DNA of 64,000 nt, from NCBI GenBank assembly GCA_041660045.1, contig JBAZXA010000004.1, positions 225,643 through 289,642 of the forward strand, given 5' to 3'. This stretch comes from WM-3-3 sp041660045 (GTDB lineage: Bacteria; Pseudomonadota; Gammaproteobacteria; Methylococcales; Methylomonadaceae). Under the pieces are notes generated by a model that saw only the letters and a program-made list of their open reading frames with translations, made no database searches and was not told where the DNA came from. Positions 9,186 through 18,231 of this stretch are shown here, piece after piece (position 1 is the first letter of the stretch; every line of letters starts with the position of its first letter). A program made the position numbers and the translations under genes.

Positions 9186-9835
9186 GACGGCCTCCGTTCC
9201 ACGATGCCGTATAAAAACACCTGCACGACTAATGCAACGTGGGCCTTGGCATTCCAATCAACTTCTAGATTACCGAACAATGCCTTGTTTCTTGGCACGG
9301 CAAACAGCATTTCCAAAAACAAGGTTGCCGCAAGTTCAGCATCTTGTATCAGCAAGCCCTCCTTCTCGCGATGCCTATTTAGATAATCCGCTATCACCGC
9401 TTCTATACGCTTGGGGCCTGAAGTTTCAATCAGTTTGCTCAATTCCGGAAAGTGCATCGCTTCGGCAACACCCATCCGATAAAACGAGATCATCTGGGGT
9501 TGCATAACCTTAGCCAGCATGTTTTCGCCAAGTGTGATCAAACCCTCTCGGCAAGGCATTTGTTCCAAATTCTCAATACCTTGTAATTCGGAAATATCGC
9601 TATCGATCATATGGTCGATTGAAGCCAGCATCAATTCAGCCTTGTTTTTGTAGCGTTCGTAAATAGTCCGGGTCGACACCCCCGCCGCCGCCGCAATATT
9701 TGCAATGCTGGTGTTACCGTAACCCTTGCGCATGAACATCGCCAAAGCCTGGTCTAATAAATGACCATTGCGCTCAATTTCAGTGCCAGCTTTCGGCCGT
9801 CCCACTTTGGGCTTATTGGTCGTTTCTGCTGTCAT
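9182..9835 (-). CDS. TetR family regulator of the efflux operon
   Basis: A 217-residue protein with a TetR DNA-binding domain: a helix-turn-helix at about residues 40-65 (IANIAAAAGVSTRTIYERYKNK) and an alpha-helical ligand domain with an AefR-like C-terminal region. It is the first gene of the efflux operon rather than divergent from it, so it likely controls its own transcript. A 30-bp palindrome lies 12 bp upstream of its start codon and is the obvious operator candidate. The usual logic is repression relieved by pump substrate. The ligand is unknown. Confidence 0.9.
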   Translation of the reverse strand: MTAETTNKPKVGRPKAGTEIERNGHLLDQALAMFMRKGYGNTSIANIAAAAGVSTRTIYERYKNKAELMLASIDHMIDSDISELQGIENLEQMPCREGLITLGENMLAKVMQPQMISFYRMGVAEAMHFPELSKLIETSGPKRIEAVIADYLNRHREKEGLLIQDAELAATLFLEMLFAVPRNKALFGNLEVDWNAKAHVALVVQVFLYGIVERRPS

Positions 9836-9847
9836 CGTCTACTCCGC

Positions 9848-9877
9848 TAATAAAAATAAAACGTTTCATTTTTATTA
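9848..9877. promoter_or_regulatory. Candidate TetR operator, 30-bp near-perfect palindrome
   Basis: The palindrome is centred on ACGT at 9861-9864, with arms TAATAAAAAT on each side and a single mismatched pair at 9858/9867. It sits just upstream of the first gene of the TetR-RND operon. Size and position fit a TetR-dimer operator overlapping the promoter or leader. Confidence 0.65.
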
Positions 9878-10399
9878 TTGCCGAAAAATAGATTCCTGGC
9901 AAGTGCTAACAACTAATTATTTTGCTATCTGAAATACAGAGGCTAACTAAACGTTAGCTATCCACTGAAGAAATTCATTTTGATGAAGTTGGATATTGCG
10001 GCCTCTTTACTAGCCTTTTGACGCGTTAAACCTTTTCGCAATCTCAAAAAATTCTAGTCTTAAATATCCCCACTAGCAGGTACAAAGATTTCGGATGCAG
10101 AGGGCTTACCAGCCTAATGCCTACCTGCGGGGTAACATACGACAACGCTTTATCCTGGCCCTTGCTGTAAGATTAGCCTTATCCGGTAACTTGTAGCTGC
10201 CGCCTTATTTACACAACACGATATAGTTCAGTTGAATAAGGCAGCAAGCCAGGATGGCAAGATTGACTGATATTTGCAATTTTTGGCTATGCCAAGTGAC
10301 GTAATCCAGCAGCAATACGGCATCTTTAGCCCGCGTAACGCTTGCTGCAACCAAATCGAATTACAAAAAATATTTTAAAAATTAGGCCGATAAACCACG
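9878..10399. other. Intergenic stretch downstream of the iorB-like gene
   Basis: No gene is supported. It contains a long-loop hairpin (GCTGCC..CTTATT at 10196-10209 against AATAAGGCAGC at 10235-10245) that could help end transcription coming from the oxidoreductase genes. Short AT-rich tracts lie near 10365-10385. Confidence 0.4.
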
Positions 10400-12766
10400 T
10401 TAAGCCCCATCTTTTAGCAACTGGCCCCGAATAGGCAGTTGCCGGATGCGTTGGCCTGTGGCTGCATAAATGGCGTTGCACAAGGCCGGCGCGATAGGCG
10501 GCACAGCGGGTTCGCCCACGCCGCCAAGCGGCGTATCAAAGCCGCTGTTATGTACCAGATGCACCCGAATTTCGCGTGGCGCATCGTCCATACGGGTGAG
10601 CTGGTAAGTATGGAAGTTATCCTGTATGACCGCGCCTTCCTTAAAGCTGATTTCACCCAAGGTAGCCAAACTGACACCCATGATGCAAGCGCCCTCAATC
10701 TGCGAACGGATGCGTTCCGGATTGACCTGAGGGCCGCAATCCACAGCCACATCAACGCGGGGGATACTCAGCATACCGCTTTCATCGACCGCCACTTCCA
10801 CCACAACGGCAATGTAAGTGACAAAGCTGTAATGCGCGGCAATGCCCAATCCTTGCCCTTTAGCTAGCGTTCGTCCCCAGCCTGCCTCGCGCGCAGCGGT
10901 TTCGACCACGGCACGCAAACGCCCAGTGTCCACGGGGTATATTTCTGGTGATTCACCCTGATTCCAAGTATCACTAAGTGTGCGTGGATCAATACGCCTA
11001 GGCGGGCCGATCAGGTCAAGCAGGAAATCCTTAGGGTCGCGTGCTGCCATCGCAGCTAATTCGGCTACAAAAGATTGGATGGCGAAGGCATGTGGAATGT
11101 TAGACACCGAACGGAACCAGCCTATGCGGGTATGCGCGGCGGCTTCTGGATTTTCGATACGCAAATTGGGGATGGCAAAAGGCACATTGATGACACCCAT
11201 ACCCAGTTCTGCCTGCGCTTGATGCCTACTGTCCGGACCAAACGTGGACGACAGCGTTGGCGCTACCGTCCTATGTAACCAAGCCACTGGCTTGCCTTGG
11301 TCATCCAGCCCAGCCTCCAGGCGCTCAACTGAAACCGTGTGGAAATAGGAATGCTGCAAATCGTCCTCACGCGTCCAGGTTACCTTGACTGCCTTGCCGT
11401 TCATCGCCTGCGACAATAGCGCCGCTTCGACAACATAGTCAGGTTTGGATTTACGTCCGAAACCACCGCCCAATAACGTGACATGCACCGTGACCTTGTC
11501 TTCCGGTAGTTTAAGCCATTTGGCCACATATTTCCGAGAGGCCTGTGGGGCTTGTGTACACGCCCAGACTTCACAATGTCCTTTGATGATGCGGGCTGTC
11601 GCCGCCGGTGGTTCCATGGGCGCTTGGGCGAGATGCGGCGCGTAATATTCAGCTTCCGCGTGTTTGGCCGCCGTTTTTAAGGCCGCATCGATGTCGCCAT
11701 CATTGCGCACCACTTTGCCAGGTTTGCGCGCGGCGGCTTCAAGTTCGGCCTTGTAGACATCGGAATCATAACCGCCATTAACGCCTTTTTCCCATTCGAT
11801 CTTGAGTGCCTTGCGCCCTAAAATAGCGGCCCAAGTATTGTTGGCAAGCACGGCGATGCCCCCGAGTGGGTTGAAATCGGCGGGCGGAGGACTACTTTTT
11901 AGCTCAATAACTTTTACCACGCCAGGTACTTTCAGTGCCTCCTTGGCATCGTAACGCAAGACCTTGCCGCCATACACGGGTGGCCGCGCTATCACGGCGT
12001 AAAGCATATCTTTAAGGCGTATGTCGATACCATACTGTGCCCGGCCAGTGACTATGTCCTCGCCATCGTAAATTCCGACTTGCCCTTTGCCGATGTAGCG
12101 GAATTCCGCCGGATTTTTCAGCCGTAAGGTTGCGCGCGCAGGCACTGGCAATTTTGCCGCAGCTTTAGCTAATTGACCGTAGCCGAGTGTTCTGCCGGTG
12201 CTGGAATGGATCACATGATTTTGCTCTGCACGGACTTCCTCTAGCGGTACCCGCCATTGCGCCGCAGCCGCGGATTCCAACATGGTACGGGCGGCCGCAC
12301 CGACCCGGCGCATAGGCAAAAAGAAGTGGCGCATACTGCGGGAACCATCCGTATCCTGGTTGCCGTAGCGTACTTCATCGCCTGGCGCCTGCTGGACACG
12401 GACTTTCTGCCAATCAGCTTCAAGTTCGTCAGCCACCACCATGGGTAAACTGGTGCGTATGCCCTGTCCCATTTCCGAACGGTGGCACACAATAGTCACT
12501 GTGCCGTCGGCCGCTATCGCAACAAACACCAGCGGATCATCTACCCAACCGTGCGGCATCGCATCGGCGCCATATTTGTTTGTTTGTGGTGCGGCGGCAG
12601 TTTCATCCGCCCTAAGCAAGCTAGGAAAGCCCGCTGCCAGGACAAACCCGGTCAGCGCCAAATCCTTAAGAAACGCGCGTCGGCTAATGTTAGCAATACA
12701 AAAGCTGTCCTCGTCTGCACTCACTATATCAACACCCACTGTTGGTCTATCCGGTAGCTTTTTCAT
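10400..12766 (-). CDS. iorB: Molybdopterin-binding large subunit, IorB-like hydroxylase/aldehyde dehydrogenase
   Basis: A 788-residue Mo hydroxylase large subunit (xanthine oxidase family, isoquinoline 1-oxidoreductase beta type). The start at 12766 overlaps the small-subunit stop by 4 bp (ATGA). A twin-arginine motif, SRRAFLK (residues 28-34), followed by a hydrophobic stretch suggests export of the folded enzyme to the periplasm. Two aldehyde-oxidase-type Moco domains follow, and the catalytic glutamate motif GVGEP is present near the C-terminus. The enzyme would hydroxylate an N-heteroaromatic or oxidise an aldehyde, passing electrons through the 2Fe-2S subunit. Maturation genes xdhC and mocA lie just upstream on the same strand. 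The exact substrate is not readable. Confidence 0.88.
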   Translation of the reverse strand: MKKLPDRPTVGVDIVSADEDSFCIANISRRAFLKDLALTGFVLAAGFPSLLRADETAAAPQTNKYGADAMPHGWVDDPLVFVAIAADGTVTIVCHRSEMGQGIRTSLPMVVADELEADWQKVRVQQAPGDEVRYGNQDTDGSRSMRHFFLPMRRVGAAARTMLESAAAAQWRVPLEEVRAEQNHVIHSSTGRTLGYGQLAKAAAKLPVPARATLRLKNPAEFRYIGKGQVGIYDGEDIVTGRAQYGIDIRLKDMLYAVIARPPVYGGKVLRYDAKEALKVPGVVKVIELKSSPPPADFNPLGGIAVLANNTWAAILGRKALKIEWEKGVNGGYDSDVYKAELEAAARKPGKVVRNDGDIDAALKTAAKHAEAEYYAPHLAQAPMEPPAATARIIKGHCEVWACTQAPQASRKYVAKWLKLPEDKVTVHVTLLGGGFGRKSKPDYVVEAALLSQAMNGKAVKVTWTREDDLQHSYFHTVSVERLEAGLDDQGKPVAWLHRTVAPTLSSTFGPDSRHQAQAELGMGVINVPFAIPNLRIENPEAAAHTRIGWFRSVSNIPHAFAIQSFVAELAAMAARDPKDFLLDLIGPPRRIDPRTLSDTWNQGESPEIYPVDTGRLRAVVETAAREAGWGRTLAKGQGLGIAAHYSFVTYIAVVVEVAVDESGMLSIPRVDVAVDCGPQVNPERIRSQIEGACIMGVSLATLGEISFKEGAVIQDNFHTYQLTRMDDAPREIRVHLVHNSGFDTPLGGVGEPAVPPIAPALCNAIYAATGQRIRQLPIRGQLLKDGA

Positions 12767-13230
12767 GATTTGGTGACCTCTGTCAAGGCGGCCTGCTTGA
12801 TGGCAGCGCGTATGCGTGGATAAGTACCGCACCGGCAAATATTCCCGCTCATGGCCTGGTCGATATCAGCATCTGTTGGCTTAGGATTATGTTTAAGCAA
12901 CGCCGTGGCGGTCATAATCTGACCAGACTGGCAATAGCCACATTGCGGCACCCCCAAGGACAGCCAAGTGGCCTGGACTTTCTGCCCTATTGCGTCCTGG
13001 TTGATAGCTTCAATGGTTACGATTTGCTTGCCCACGACTGCTGAGATAGGCGTCACACAAGAACGGATTGGCTCACCGTCAAGGTGTACCGTACAGGCGC
13101 CGCAAAACGCTATACCGCAGCCAAATTTGGTGCCGGTTAGCCCCAAGGCATCGCGTAATACCCAGAGCAGGGGCGTATCGGCAGCTAAGTTGATCTGACG
13201 GGATTTGCCGTTGATAGTAAGTGTGATCAT
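12763..13230 (-). CDS. iorA: 2Fe-2S small subunit, IorA-like
   Basis: A 155-residue electron-transfer subunit with two 2Fe-2S domains. The plant-ferredoxin-type cluster ligands are C38, C43, C46 and C58. The helical-domain cluster ligands are C97, C100, C132 and C134. Length and motif spacing match IorA/CoxS/XdhA small subunits. It is translationally coupled to the large subunit by a 4-bp overlap. It lacks its own signal and would be co-exported with the Tat-bearing large subunit. Confidence 0.92.
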   Translation of the reverse strand: MITLTINGKSRQINLAADTPLLWVLRDALGLTGTKFGCGIAFCGACTVHLDGEPIRSCVTPISAVVGKQIVTIEAINQDAIGQKVQATWLSLGVPQCGYCQSGQIMTATALLKHNPKPTDADIDQAMSGNICRCGTYPRIRAAIKQAALTEVTKS

Positions 13231-13368
13231 TTGATGTTCCTTCCTCCAAAAACCGGGTTAAAAGGTTACCCTAGCCGTGGTTTAGCTCAAATCTTACTCA
13301 GGTTCCACCATCGAGTAAAGCTGCCTGGGCGGGGCTTTGTAACTAGATTGTAATCGGCTTTTTTATGC

Positions 13369-14175
13369 TTAGCTTGCCGACAGCCCTTTGTGCAATGGAT
13401 GGCCGCAGCCGCCGCGGCGCACTAACACCATTTCACTGATAATCGACAGCGCTATCTCTTCTGGTAGTTTTGCCCCTAAATCCAGGCCAGCCGGAGCGCG
13501 TACCCTGGCCAAGCTGGTCTCAGAATAGCCTTCCTGCGCCAACCGCTTTAATACCAGTTGTGCGCGCTTGTGGCTGGAAACTAGCGCGATATACAACGCT
13601 TCGGATTGCAAGGCACGTGTTAAGGACTCATAGTCGCCCTTATGATGGCTGGCCACGACCACGAAATCGCCGGGCTGCGGCCATAATTGTTGATAACGGC
13701 AATCGTCACTGATGACACTGCGGGCGGTGAGAAAGCGTTCTGCTTTGGCCTGTGGGTCATTAACGATCACCTCAAAGCCTAAGTGGGCGGCAAATTCACT
13801 AAGACTTTCCACGATGCGCCCAAAACCCATTAGCCAGAGCACTGGATTTGGCAACATCGGTTCGATATACACCCGCATACTGCCACCGCACGGCATACCC
13901 GCTCCGAAAACCTCATCATTCAAGTCAATTTCTATCACCTGGGGTTCTCCGGTTTCAAGACAGGTTAGTGCCGCCTCGGACACCATGGACTGCGCGCAGC
14001 CGCCGCCAACCCAGCCAGCGATGATGTTACCCGACCGATCGATTAGCGCCTTAGCGGCGGGCTTAGCCGAGGATGAACCCAGTATTTCCACGACCGTGGC
14101 CAGAACATATGGTTGGCGTGCTTTACGCAGTTCCAGCTGGTATTCGAGAAGATCCCTGATCATGTTGGTTTTCAA
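13369..14175 (-). CDS. xdhC: XdhC/CoxI family molybdenum cofactor maturation protein
   Basis: A 268-residue XdhC-like protein, which binds and inserts the (sulfurated) molybdenum cofactor into hydroxylases. The N-terminal XdhC/CoxI domain (VVEILGSSSAKPAAKALI…GWVGGGCAQ, residues 25-65) and a C-terminal Rossmann-like XdhC domain are both present, with GMPCGG near residue 95. It overlaps the mocA-like gene by 4 bp and precedes iorA by 138 bp on the same strand, so it most likely serves the adjacent enzyme. Confidence 0.88.
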   Translation of the reverse strand: MKTNMIRDLLEYQLELRKARQPYVLATVVEILGSSSAKPAAKALIDRSGNIIAGWVGGGCAQSMVSEAALTCLETGEPQVIEIDLNDEVFGAGMPCGGSMRVYIEPMLPNPVLWLMGFGRIVESLSEFAAHLGFEVIVNDPQAKAERFLTARSVISDDCRYQQLWPQPGDFVVVASHHKGDYESLTRALQSEALYIALVSSHKRAQLVLKRLAQEGYSETSLARVRAPAGLDLGAKLPEEIALSIISEMVLVRRGGCGHPLHKGLSAS

Positions 14176-14753
14176 TTATTATTTAAGGCGTTTAAGTCTT
14201 CAGGTCTATCTATATCCAAAAGCACGCCGGAATCATCACAGTCTATGAGCTGGAGCTGTTCAAGATGGCGCTGAAGCACCGCTTTCGCGCCCTCATCACC
14301 ACTCAATGCTATCAGTTCAGGGCCTAACACGTGTGCAAAGCCTACGGGATGTCCGCGTTGGCCTTGCCAGCGCGGTGCCGCGATAGTTGCGCCATTGCGT
14401 AGTGCATCAGCCAGTTTAATGATTGTTGCCGGCGCTATCCACGGCATATCCGCCAGGGCGATTAGCCAGCCCGCAGCGTCTGGCCGTGCCTGGACACCGA
14501 AAGCAAGGCTCGCGCCCATGCCTAGCCCGGCATCGGCGCAAACCTGCACTTCAGCGCCTGCTGCCAGCAAAAGGCTGGCGATTTCCCCGCAGCCAGGCCT
14601 AACCACCGCCAATACAGCCTCCGTACCCGCCACCAAGTTACAGCATGCCTGCACTGCCACCAAGTTACCGTTGGGCAAGCGATGCCTTAGTTTTTCTGCG
14701 CCAAAGCGCTGACTAGCTCCGGCGGCCAGCAAGATACCAACAATTTGGCCCAT
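14172..14753 (-). CDS. mocA: MocA/MobA-like molybdopterin nucleotidyltransferase
   Basis: A 193-residue NTP-transferase-fold protein that starts with the nucleotide-binding loop LLAAGASQRFGAEK (residues 8-21) and carries ALADMPW (about residues 92-99) and RGHPVGF. This matches MocA, the cytidylyltransferase that makes the MCD form of the cofactor used by xanthine-oxidase-family enzymes. First gene of the mocA-xdhC-iorA-iorB cluster, with an ATGA overlap to xdhC. MobA or a generic nucleotidyltransferase are less likely alternatives. Confidence 0.85.
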   Translation of the reverse strand: MGQIVGILLAAGASQRFGAEKLRHRLPNGNLVAVQACCNLVAGTEAVLAVVRPGCGEIASLLLAAGAEVQVCADAGLGMGASLAFGVQARPDAAGWLIALADMPWIAPATIIKLADALRNGATIAAPRWQGQRGHPVGFAHVLGPELIALSGDEGAKAVLQRHLEQLQLIDCDDSGVLLDIDRPEDLNALNNN

Positions 14754-14979
14754 CAGCCTAAATACAAGCTAAGGCGGCCGCTTGGGAAGATCAAAGTCCG
14801 GGTAATCATGGTCTGAAGCCAAACGTATTGAGGTGATGAACTTTATCACTGCCCCCTTTGATTAGCAAGATTAGGGGTTTGTGCGGCTTTGGAACGGTTT
14901 TGCTAGTTTTATCATTAAAGCTAAGCCTTATAATCAAAAAGTCTTGCGTAAGCTAAGCCATTAAAAGCTTCAATCCAAC

Positions 14980-16797
14980 TCAGCGCTTAGGACTGCTGGC
15001 ATACAACTGGTCTATTTTTTCCATAATGCTGGCGTATTCTGCAGAATCTGAGGCGGCATAATTGAGGTTTTTAAATAGCCCGGTCAAATGGGTAAAATAA
15101 TCACGCGCCAGCTCTTGGCTAGTAAATTGGTAATCTACCTGCACTAAGCTGGCTATTTTCTTAAAGCTTTCCTGCTGGCGTTTTATCGGCACGGCCACAT
15201 CCACGTCATCGTAGGCATCTTGTTGCAAATACACCAAGTCCAGAAATTGCGCCGCTTGGTAGCAGACAAAATCGGCCATGGTAATACCTTCTTCACCGGC
15301 AACTTGTATCATTTGGTAAATGCTGTCACCGCGCTTTAATAATTCCAGCATGGTTTGAACCTCGGCCATCCAGTCTTCGCCTAGGTTTTTTGCATACCAC
15401 GCGCTAAGCTGGTTGAAATATCGGGACCAGGACAACAAAGGGTCTACGGCGGGATAAAAACGTTTGTAAGCACGTTCGGCGCTTAGGCCTAAAAAGGTTT
15501 TAACCGTGCTTAGGGTGGCCAAGGTGACCGGTTCTTCAAAATTACCGCCTGCGGGTGACACCGTGCCTATGATGGTTAAACTACCGGTTACGCCGTCGTT
15601 ATTGGTTATAACGCCGGCACGTTCATAAATTGTTTTAATGGCGGATTCAAGGTATGCAGGAAACGCCTCTTCCCCGGGAATTTCTTCTAAACGGCCAGAT
15701 GTTTCCCGCATGGCTTGTGCCCAGCGCGAGGTTGAATCGGCCAGTATTAACACATCCAAACCTTGGTGACGGTAATATTCTCCCAGCGTAATTCCGGTGT
15801 AGATAGAAGCTTCACGCGCGGCCACCGGCATAGAGGAGGTGTTGCATATGATGATGGTCCTATCCATTAACGAGCCACCGCTTTTGGGGTCGGTCAACTG
15901 CGGGAATTCGGTAATGGTTTCAACAATTTCGCCAGCCCGCTCGCCACAGGCCACAACGATGACAATATCGACGTCGGAGTTTTTTGAAATCAGGTTTTGT
16001 AATACGGTTTTGCCCGCGCCAAACGGCCCAGGGATGCAGCCGGTGCCACCTTTGGCTATCGGAAAAAAGGTATCCACCAAACGTAACTGGGTAATCAACG
16101 GCGTTTGCGGGTATTCACGGGTCACCCCGCGATCTTTTAATAACTGCGCTGGCAGGGCTTTGCGTACTGGCCAACGCTGTTTTAAGCTAACCTGACGTTC
16201 TTTGCCATTTTCTTGTTTAATTTTAGCCACGGGTTCATTTACCGTAACTGACCCTGCTTGTATCCAAGTAACCTCGCCTACCCCAACGAGATCAAACGGC
16301 GCAACAATTTTATGGCTAATACCACGCTCTGGCACGGTGCCTAAAACAGCCCCTGCGCGTAGCCTGCTGCCCACCCTGACTTGCGGTGTAAACGCCCAGC
16401 TGAAGTTTTCATCCAGTGCCGGATATTCAACACCGCGTGGTAAAAAAAAGCCATGGCCACTGGCCAGTTTATCCAAAGGATTCTGTAAGCCATCATAGAC
16501 TTGGCCTAGCAACCCCGGCCCCAATTGCACCGATAGCATTTCACCGCTAAGTTCAACCAAGTCCCCAATGCCAACGCCTACGGTGCTTTCAAACACTTGC
16601 GCATCGGCAGTTTTGCCATATATTCTTAATATTTCGGCCTTTAAGCGCTCGTTATGTTTAGCTTGATGACGCTCAGGCAGAATATAAACCACCTCATTTT
16701 TGGTTAAGGCTTGGTTAACACCGTCTATTACTTCGATGGAAACAATGTCATCTTGTACGGCAATAACACGGGCTGTTGGTAATTTTTCAGGCTTCAT
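14980..16797 (-). CDS. atpA: A/V-type ATPase catalytic subunit A
   Basis: A 605-residue catalytic subunit with the Walker A motif GPFGAGKT at residues 257-264, the A-subunit-specific non-homologous insert before it, and the ARE/helical C-terminal domain. Full length for the bacterial (Chlamydia/Borrelia-like) group. It is the last gene of the seven-gene operon, preceded by a DUF2764 gene with a 55-bp gap, the widest spacing in the operon. In most bacterial operons of this type A directly precedes B; here they are at opposite ends. Confidence 0.95.
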   Translation of the reverse strand: MKPEKLPTARVIAVQDDIVSIEVIDGVNQALTKNEVVYILPERHQAKHNERLKAEILRIYGKTADAQVFESTVGVGIGDLVELSGEMLSVQLGPGLLGQVYDGLQNPLDKLASGHGFFLPRGVEYPALDENFSWAFTPQVRVGSRLRAGAVLGTVPERGISHKIVAPFDLVGVGEVTWIQAGSVTVNEPVAKIKQENGKERQVSLKQRWPVRKALPAQLLKDRGVTREYPQTPLITQLRLVDTFFPIAKGGTGCIPGPFGAGKTVLQNLISKNSDVDIVIVVACGERAGEIVETITEFPQLTDPKSGGSLMDRTIIICNTSSMPVAAREASIYTGITLGEYYRHQGLDVLILADSTSRWAQAMRETSGRLEEIPGEEAFPAYLESAIKTIYERAGVITNNDGVTGSLTIIGTVSPAGGNFEEPVTLATLSTVKTFLGLSAERAYKRFYPAVDPLLSWSRYFNQLSAWYAKNLGEDWMAEVQTMLELLKRGDSIYQMIQVAGEEGITMADFVCYQAAQFLDLVYLQQDAYDDVDVAVPIKRQQESFKKIASLVQVDYQFTSQELARDYFTHLTGLFKNLNYAASDSAEYASIMEKIDQLYASSPKR

Positions 16798-16852
16798 CAG
16801 TTTTCCAAAATTTTACGGCGCTTTGGGTAACTCCCAGCCTAACCGCTAATTA

Positions 16853-17536
16853 TCAAAAGCCAGGCAAGGCATTGCCTATGCCCGCATTGACCAACTCATC
16901 AAAGCGTTGAGTGGCCTTCTCGGTGTGGTATAGCGTCCAACGGTAGCTAATATCCCATCTTAAAACGTAGATAACCACCGCTGGAAAGTCAAAATAGTGG
17001 GAGTTGCATTCCCTGGCATAATATTGCCAGATGGTAGCGAGCAAAAGTTTTTCCAGCTCATAGGTTTTATTTTGTGACAGCAACTGCTCTGCTGGCACAA
17101 TCCAAGGTACTTGCAAACCTAAGCCAAAATCATTTTTCTGCCAATTTTGTTCGATATGTTCTAGCCATCGGCCAATACCATGAAAACCATGCCTAGCAGG
17201 CTGCTTAACACCGGCTTGGCGCATTCTTAACGCCGCCAGCAAAGTCCTAAATTCTAAACGCCAAGTCAGGATTTTTTTTAAGAAAGGGTTGTTAATGGCT
17301 GCCACAACTTCCAGGCTTTTTTTAACAATAAACTCATCTGTGGCATTTTTAATTTGCGACCAATGCAATAACTCTTCAATACGTTTTAAATCTTCACTAT
17401 CTTGCACGTCGAGCAAGGCTAAGCGCTGATCCAGCTGTAACCTAGAAATTGAGGTTTGGCTTGCCGAAAAAAGCTGTAACGGTTGCACGGGCAAACTCGA
17501 CAGCAACATGGTGTATTTATAACGCTGGCTTAGCAT
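16853..17536 (-). CDS. V-type ATPase accessory protein, DUF2764 (C-subunit-like)
   Basis: A 227-residue helical protein starting MLSQRYKYTMLLSSLPVQPL. It has the Y-x-LLSSLP-like N-terminus and mid-protein WSQIKN/DEFI region typical of DUF2764, which replaces subunit C between E and A in chlamydial and spirochaete operons. Its role is probably the central socket connecting rotor axle and membrane ring. It overlaps subunit E by 7 bp. Identification rests on weak sequence similarity plus strict gene position. Confidence 0.7.
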   Translation of the reverse strand: MLSQRYKYTMLLSSLPVQPLQLFSASQTSISRLQLDQRLALLDVQDSEDLKRIEELLHWSQIKNATDEFIVKKSLEVVAAINNPFLKKILTWRLEFRTLLAALRMRQAGVKQPARHGFHGIGRWLEHIEQNWQKNDFGLGLQVPWIVPAEQLLSQNKTYELEKLLLATIWQYYARECNSHYFDFPAVVIYVLRWDISYRWTLYHTEKATQRFDELVNAGIGNALPGF

Positions 17537-18222
17537 TTGATGATGCCATCAAGCAAGGCTTGGAAGCGTGGTTGCAAATGTTCCAGTAATAGCGCAGTAA
17601 CCGCTTCATCTGAAAAATCAATTTCCATGGCCTCATCAACCAGCTTGATCGATAAGCCACTCTGCAGGTTTTCTGACACCTCAAGCTCTATCCCCGCACG
17701 TAGCAGATTATCCGTAAGCGCCACCACATAATGGCTTAATTGGCCATCTTCCAATTCCTCGGTATTGCTGCGTAACTCACTCGTGCCGATCACTTCTTTA
17801 GGGAATTGCACCTGTACTTGCTTGGCATCGTCTAAGCCTGTTTTCTCGCGTACTTGCCCTGCCAGGGCCAGTATCAACTTGTCCAAAAAATCTTGCTCAG
17901 CCATTTTTTTACCGACCACGCGCTGTAATTCAAGCTTAAAATGGCGCGCCAACTTATCGTGTAATTGGATAAACGAATCTCTGGCCGCCAACTTTAAAGC
18001 CTCTTCCCCGGCTAATTTTGTAGCTAATGCCTGGTCTTGCGCCTTTTTAAGCAACAATTCCGCTTCTTGCTGTGCCTCTTTAATAATCCAGTCCGCCCTT
18101 TTTTGGGCTTCCAAAACGATGCTTTCAGCTTTTTCTTGACCCGATGCAACGCCTTCTTCTTTTAATCGGTCAATTAGCGCCTCAACACCTGATGAGGCTT
18201 TTCCTGCCTGTGTGTTGTTCAT
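17530..18222 (-). CDS. atpE: A/V-type ATPase subunit E (peripheral stalk)
   Basis: A 230-residue protein with a long N-terminal coiled coil (residues about 12-95, charged and alanine-rich, …ILEAQKRADWIIKEAQQEAELLLKKA…) and a compact C-terminal alpha/beta domain. This is the architecture of the E stator subunit. No separate G/H partner is seen in the operon. Starts 9 bp after subunit K. Confidence 0.85.
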   Translation of the reverse strand: MNNTQAGKASSGVEALIDRLKEEGVASGQEKAESIVLEAQKRADWIIKEAQQEAELLLKKAQDQALATKLAGEEALKLAARDSFIQLHDKLARHFKLELQRVVGKKMAEQDFLDKLILALAGQVREKTGLDDAKQVQVQFPKEVIGTSELRSNTEELEDGQLSHYVVALTDNLLRAGIELEVSENLQSGLSIKLVDEAMEIDFSDEAVTALLLEHLQPRFQALLDGIIKC

Positions 18223-18231
18223 AATTTCGCC

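Noticed and set aside
9185..9257. Longer N-terminus for the outer-membrane channel protein
   Set aside because: It would place 24 Cys/Arg-rich residues before the lipoprotein signal; the ATGA overlap at 9185 fits the operon.
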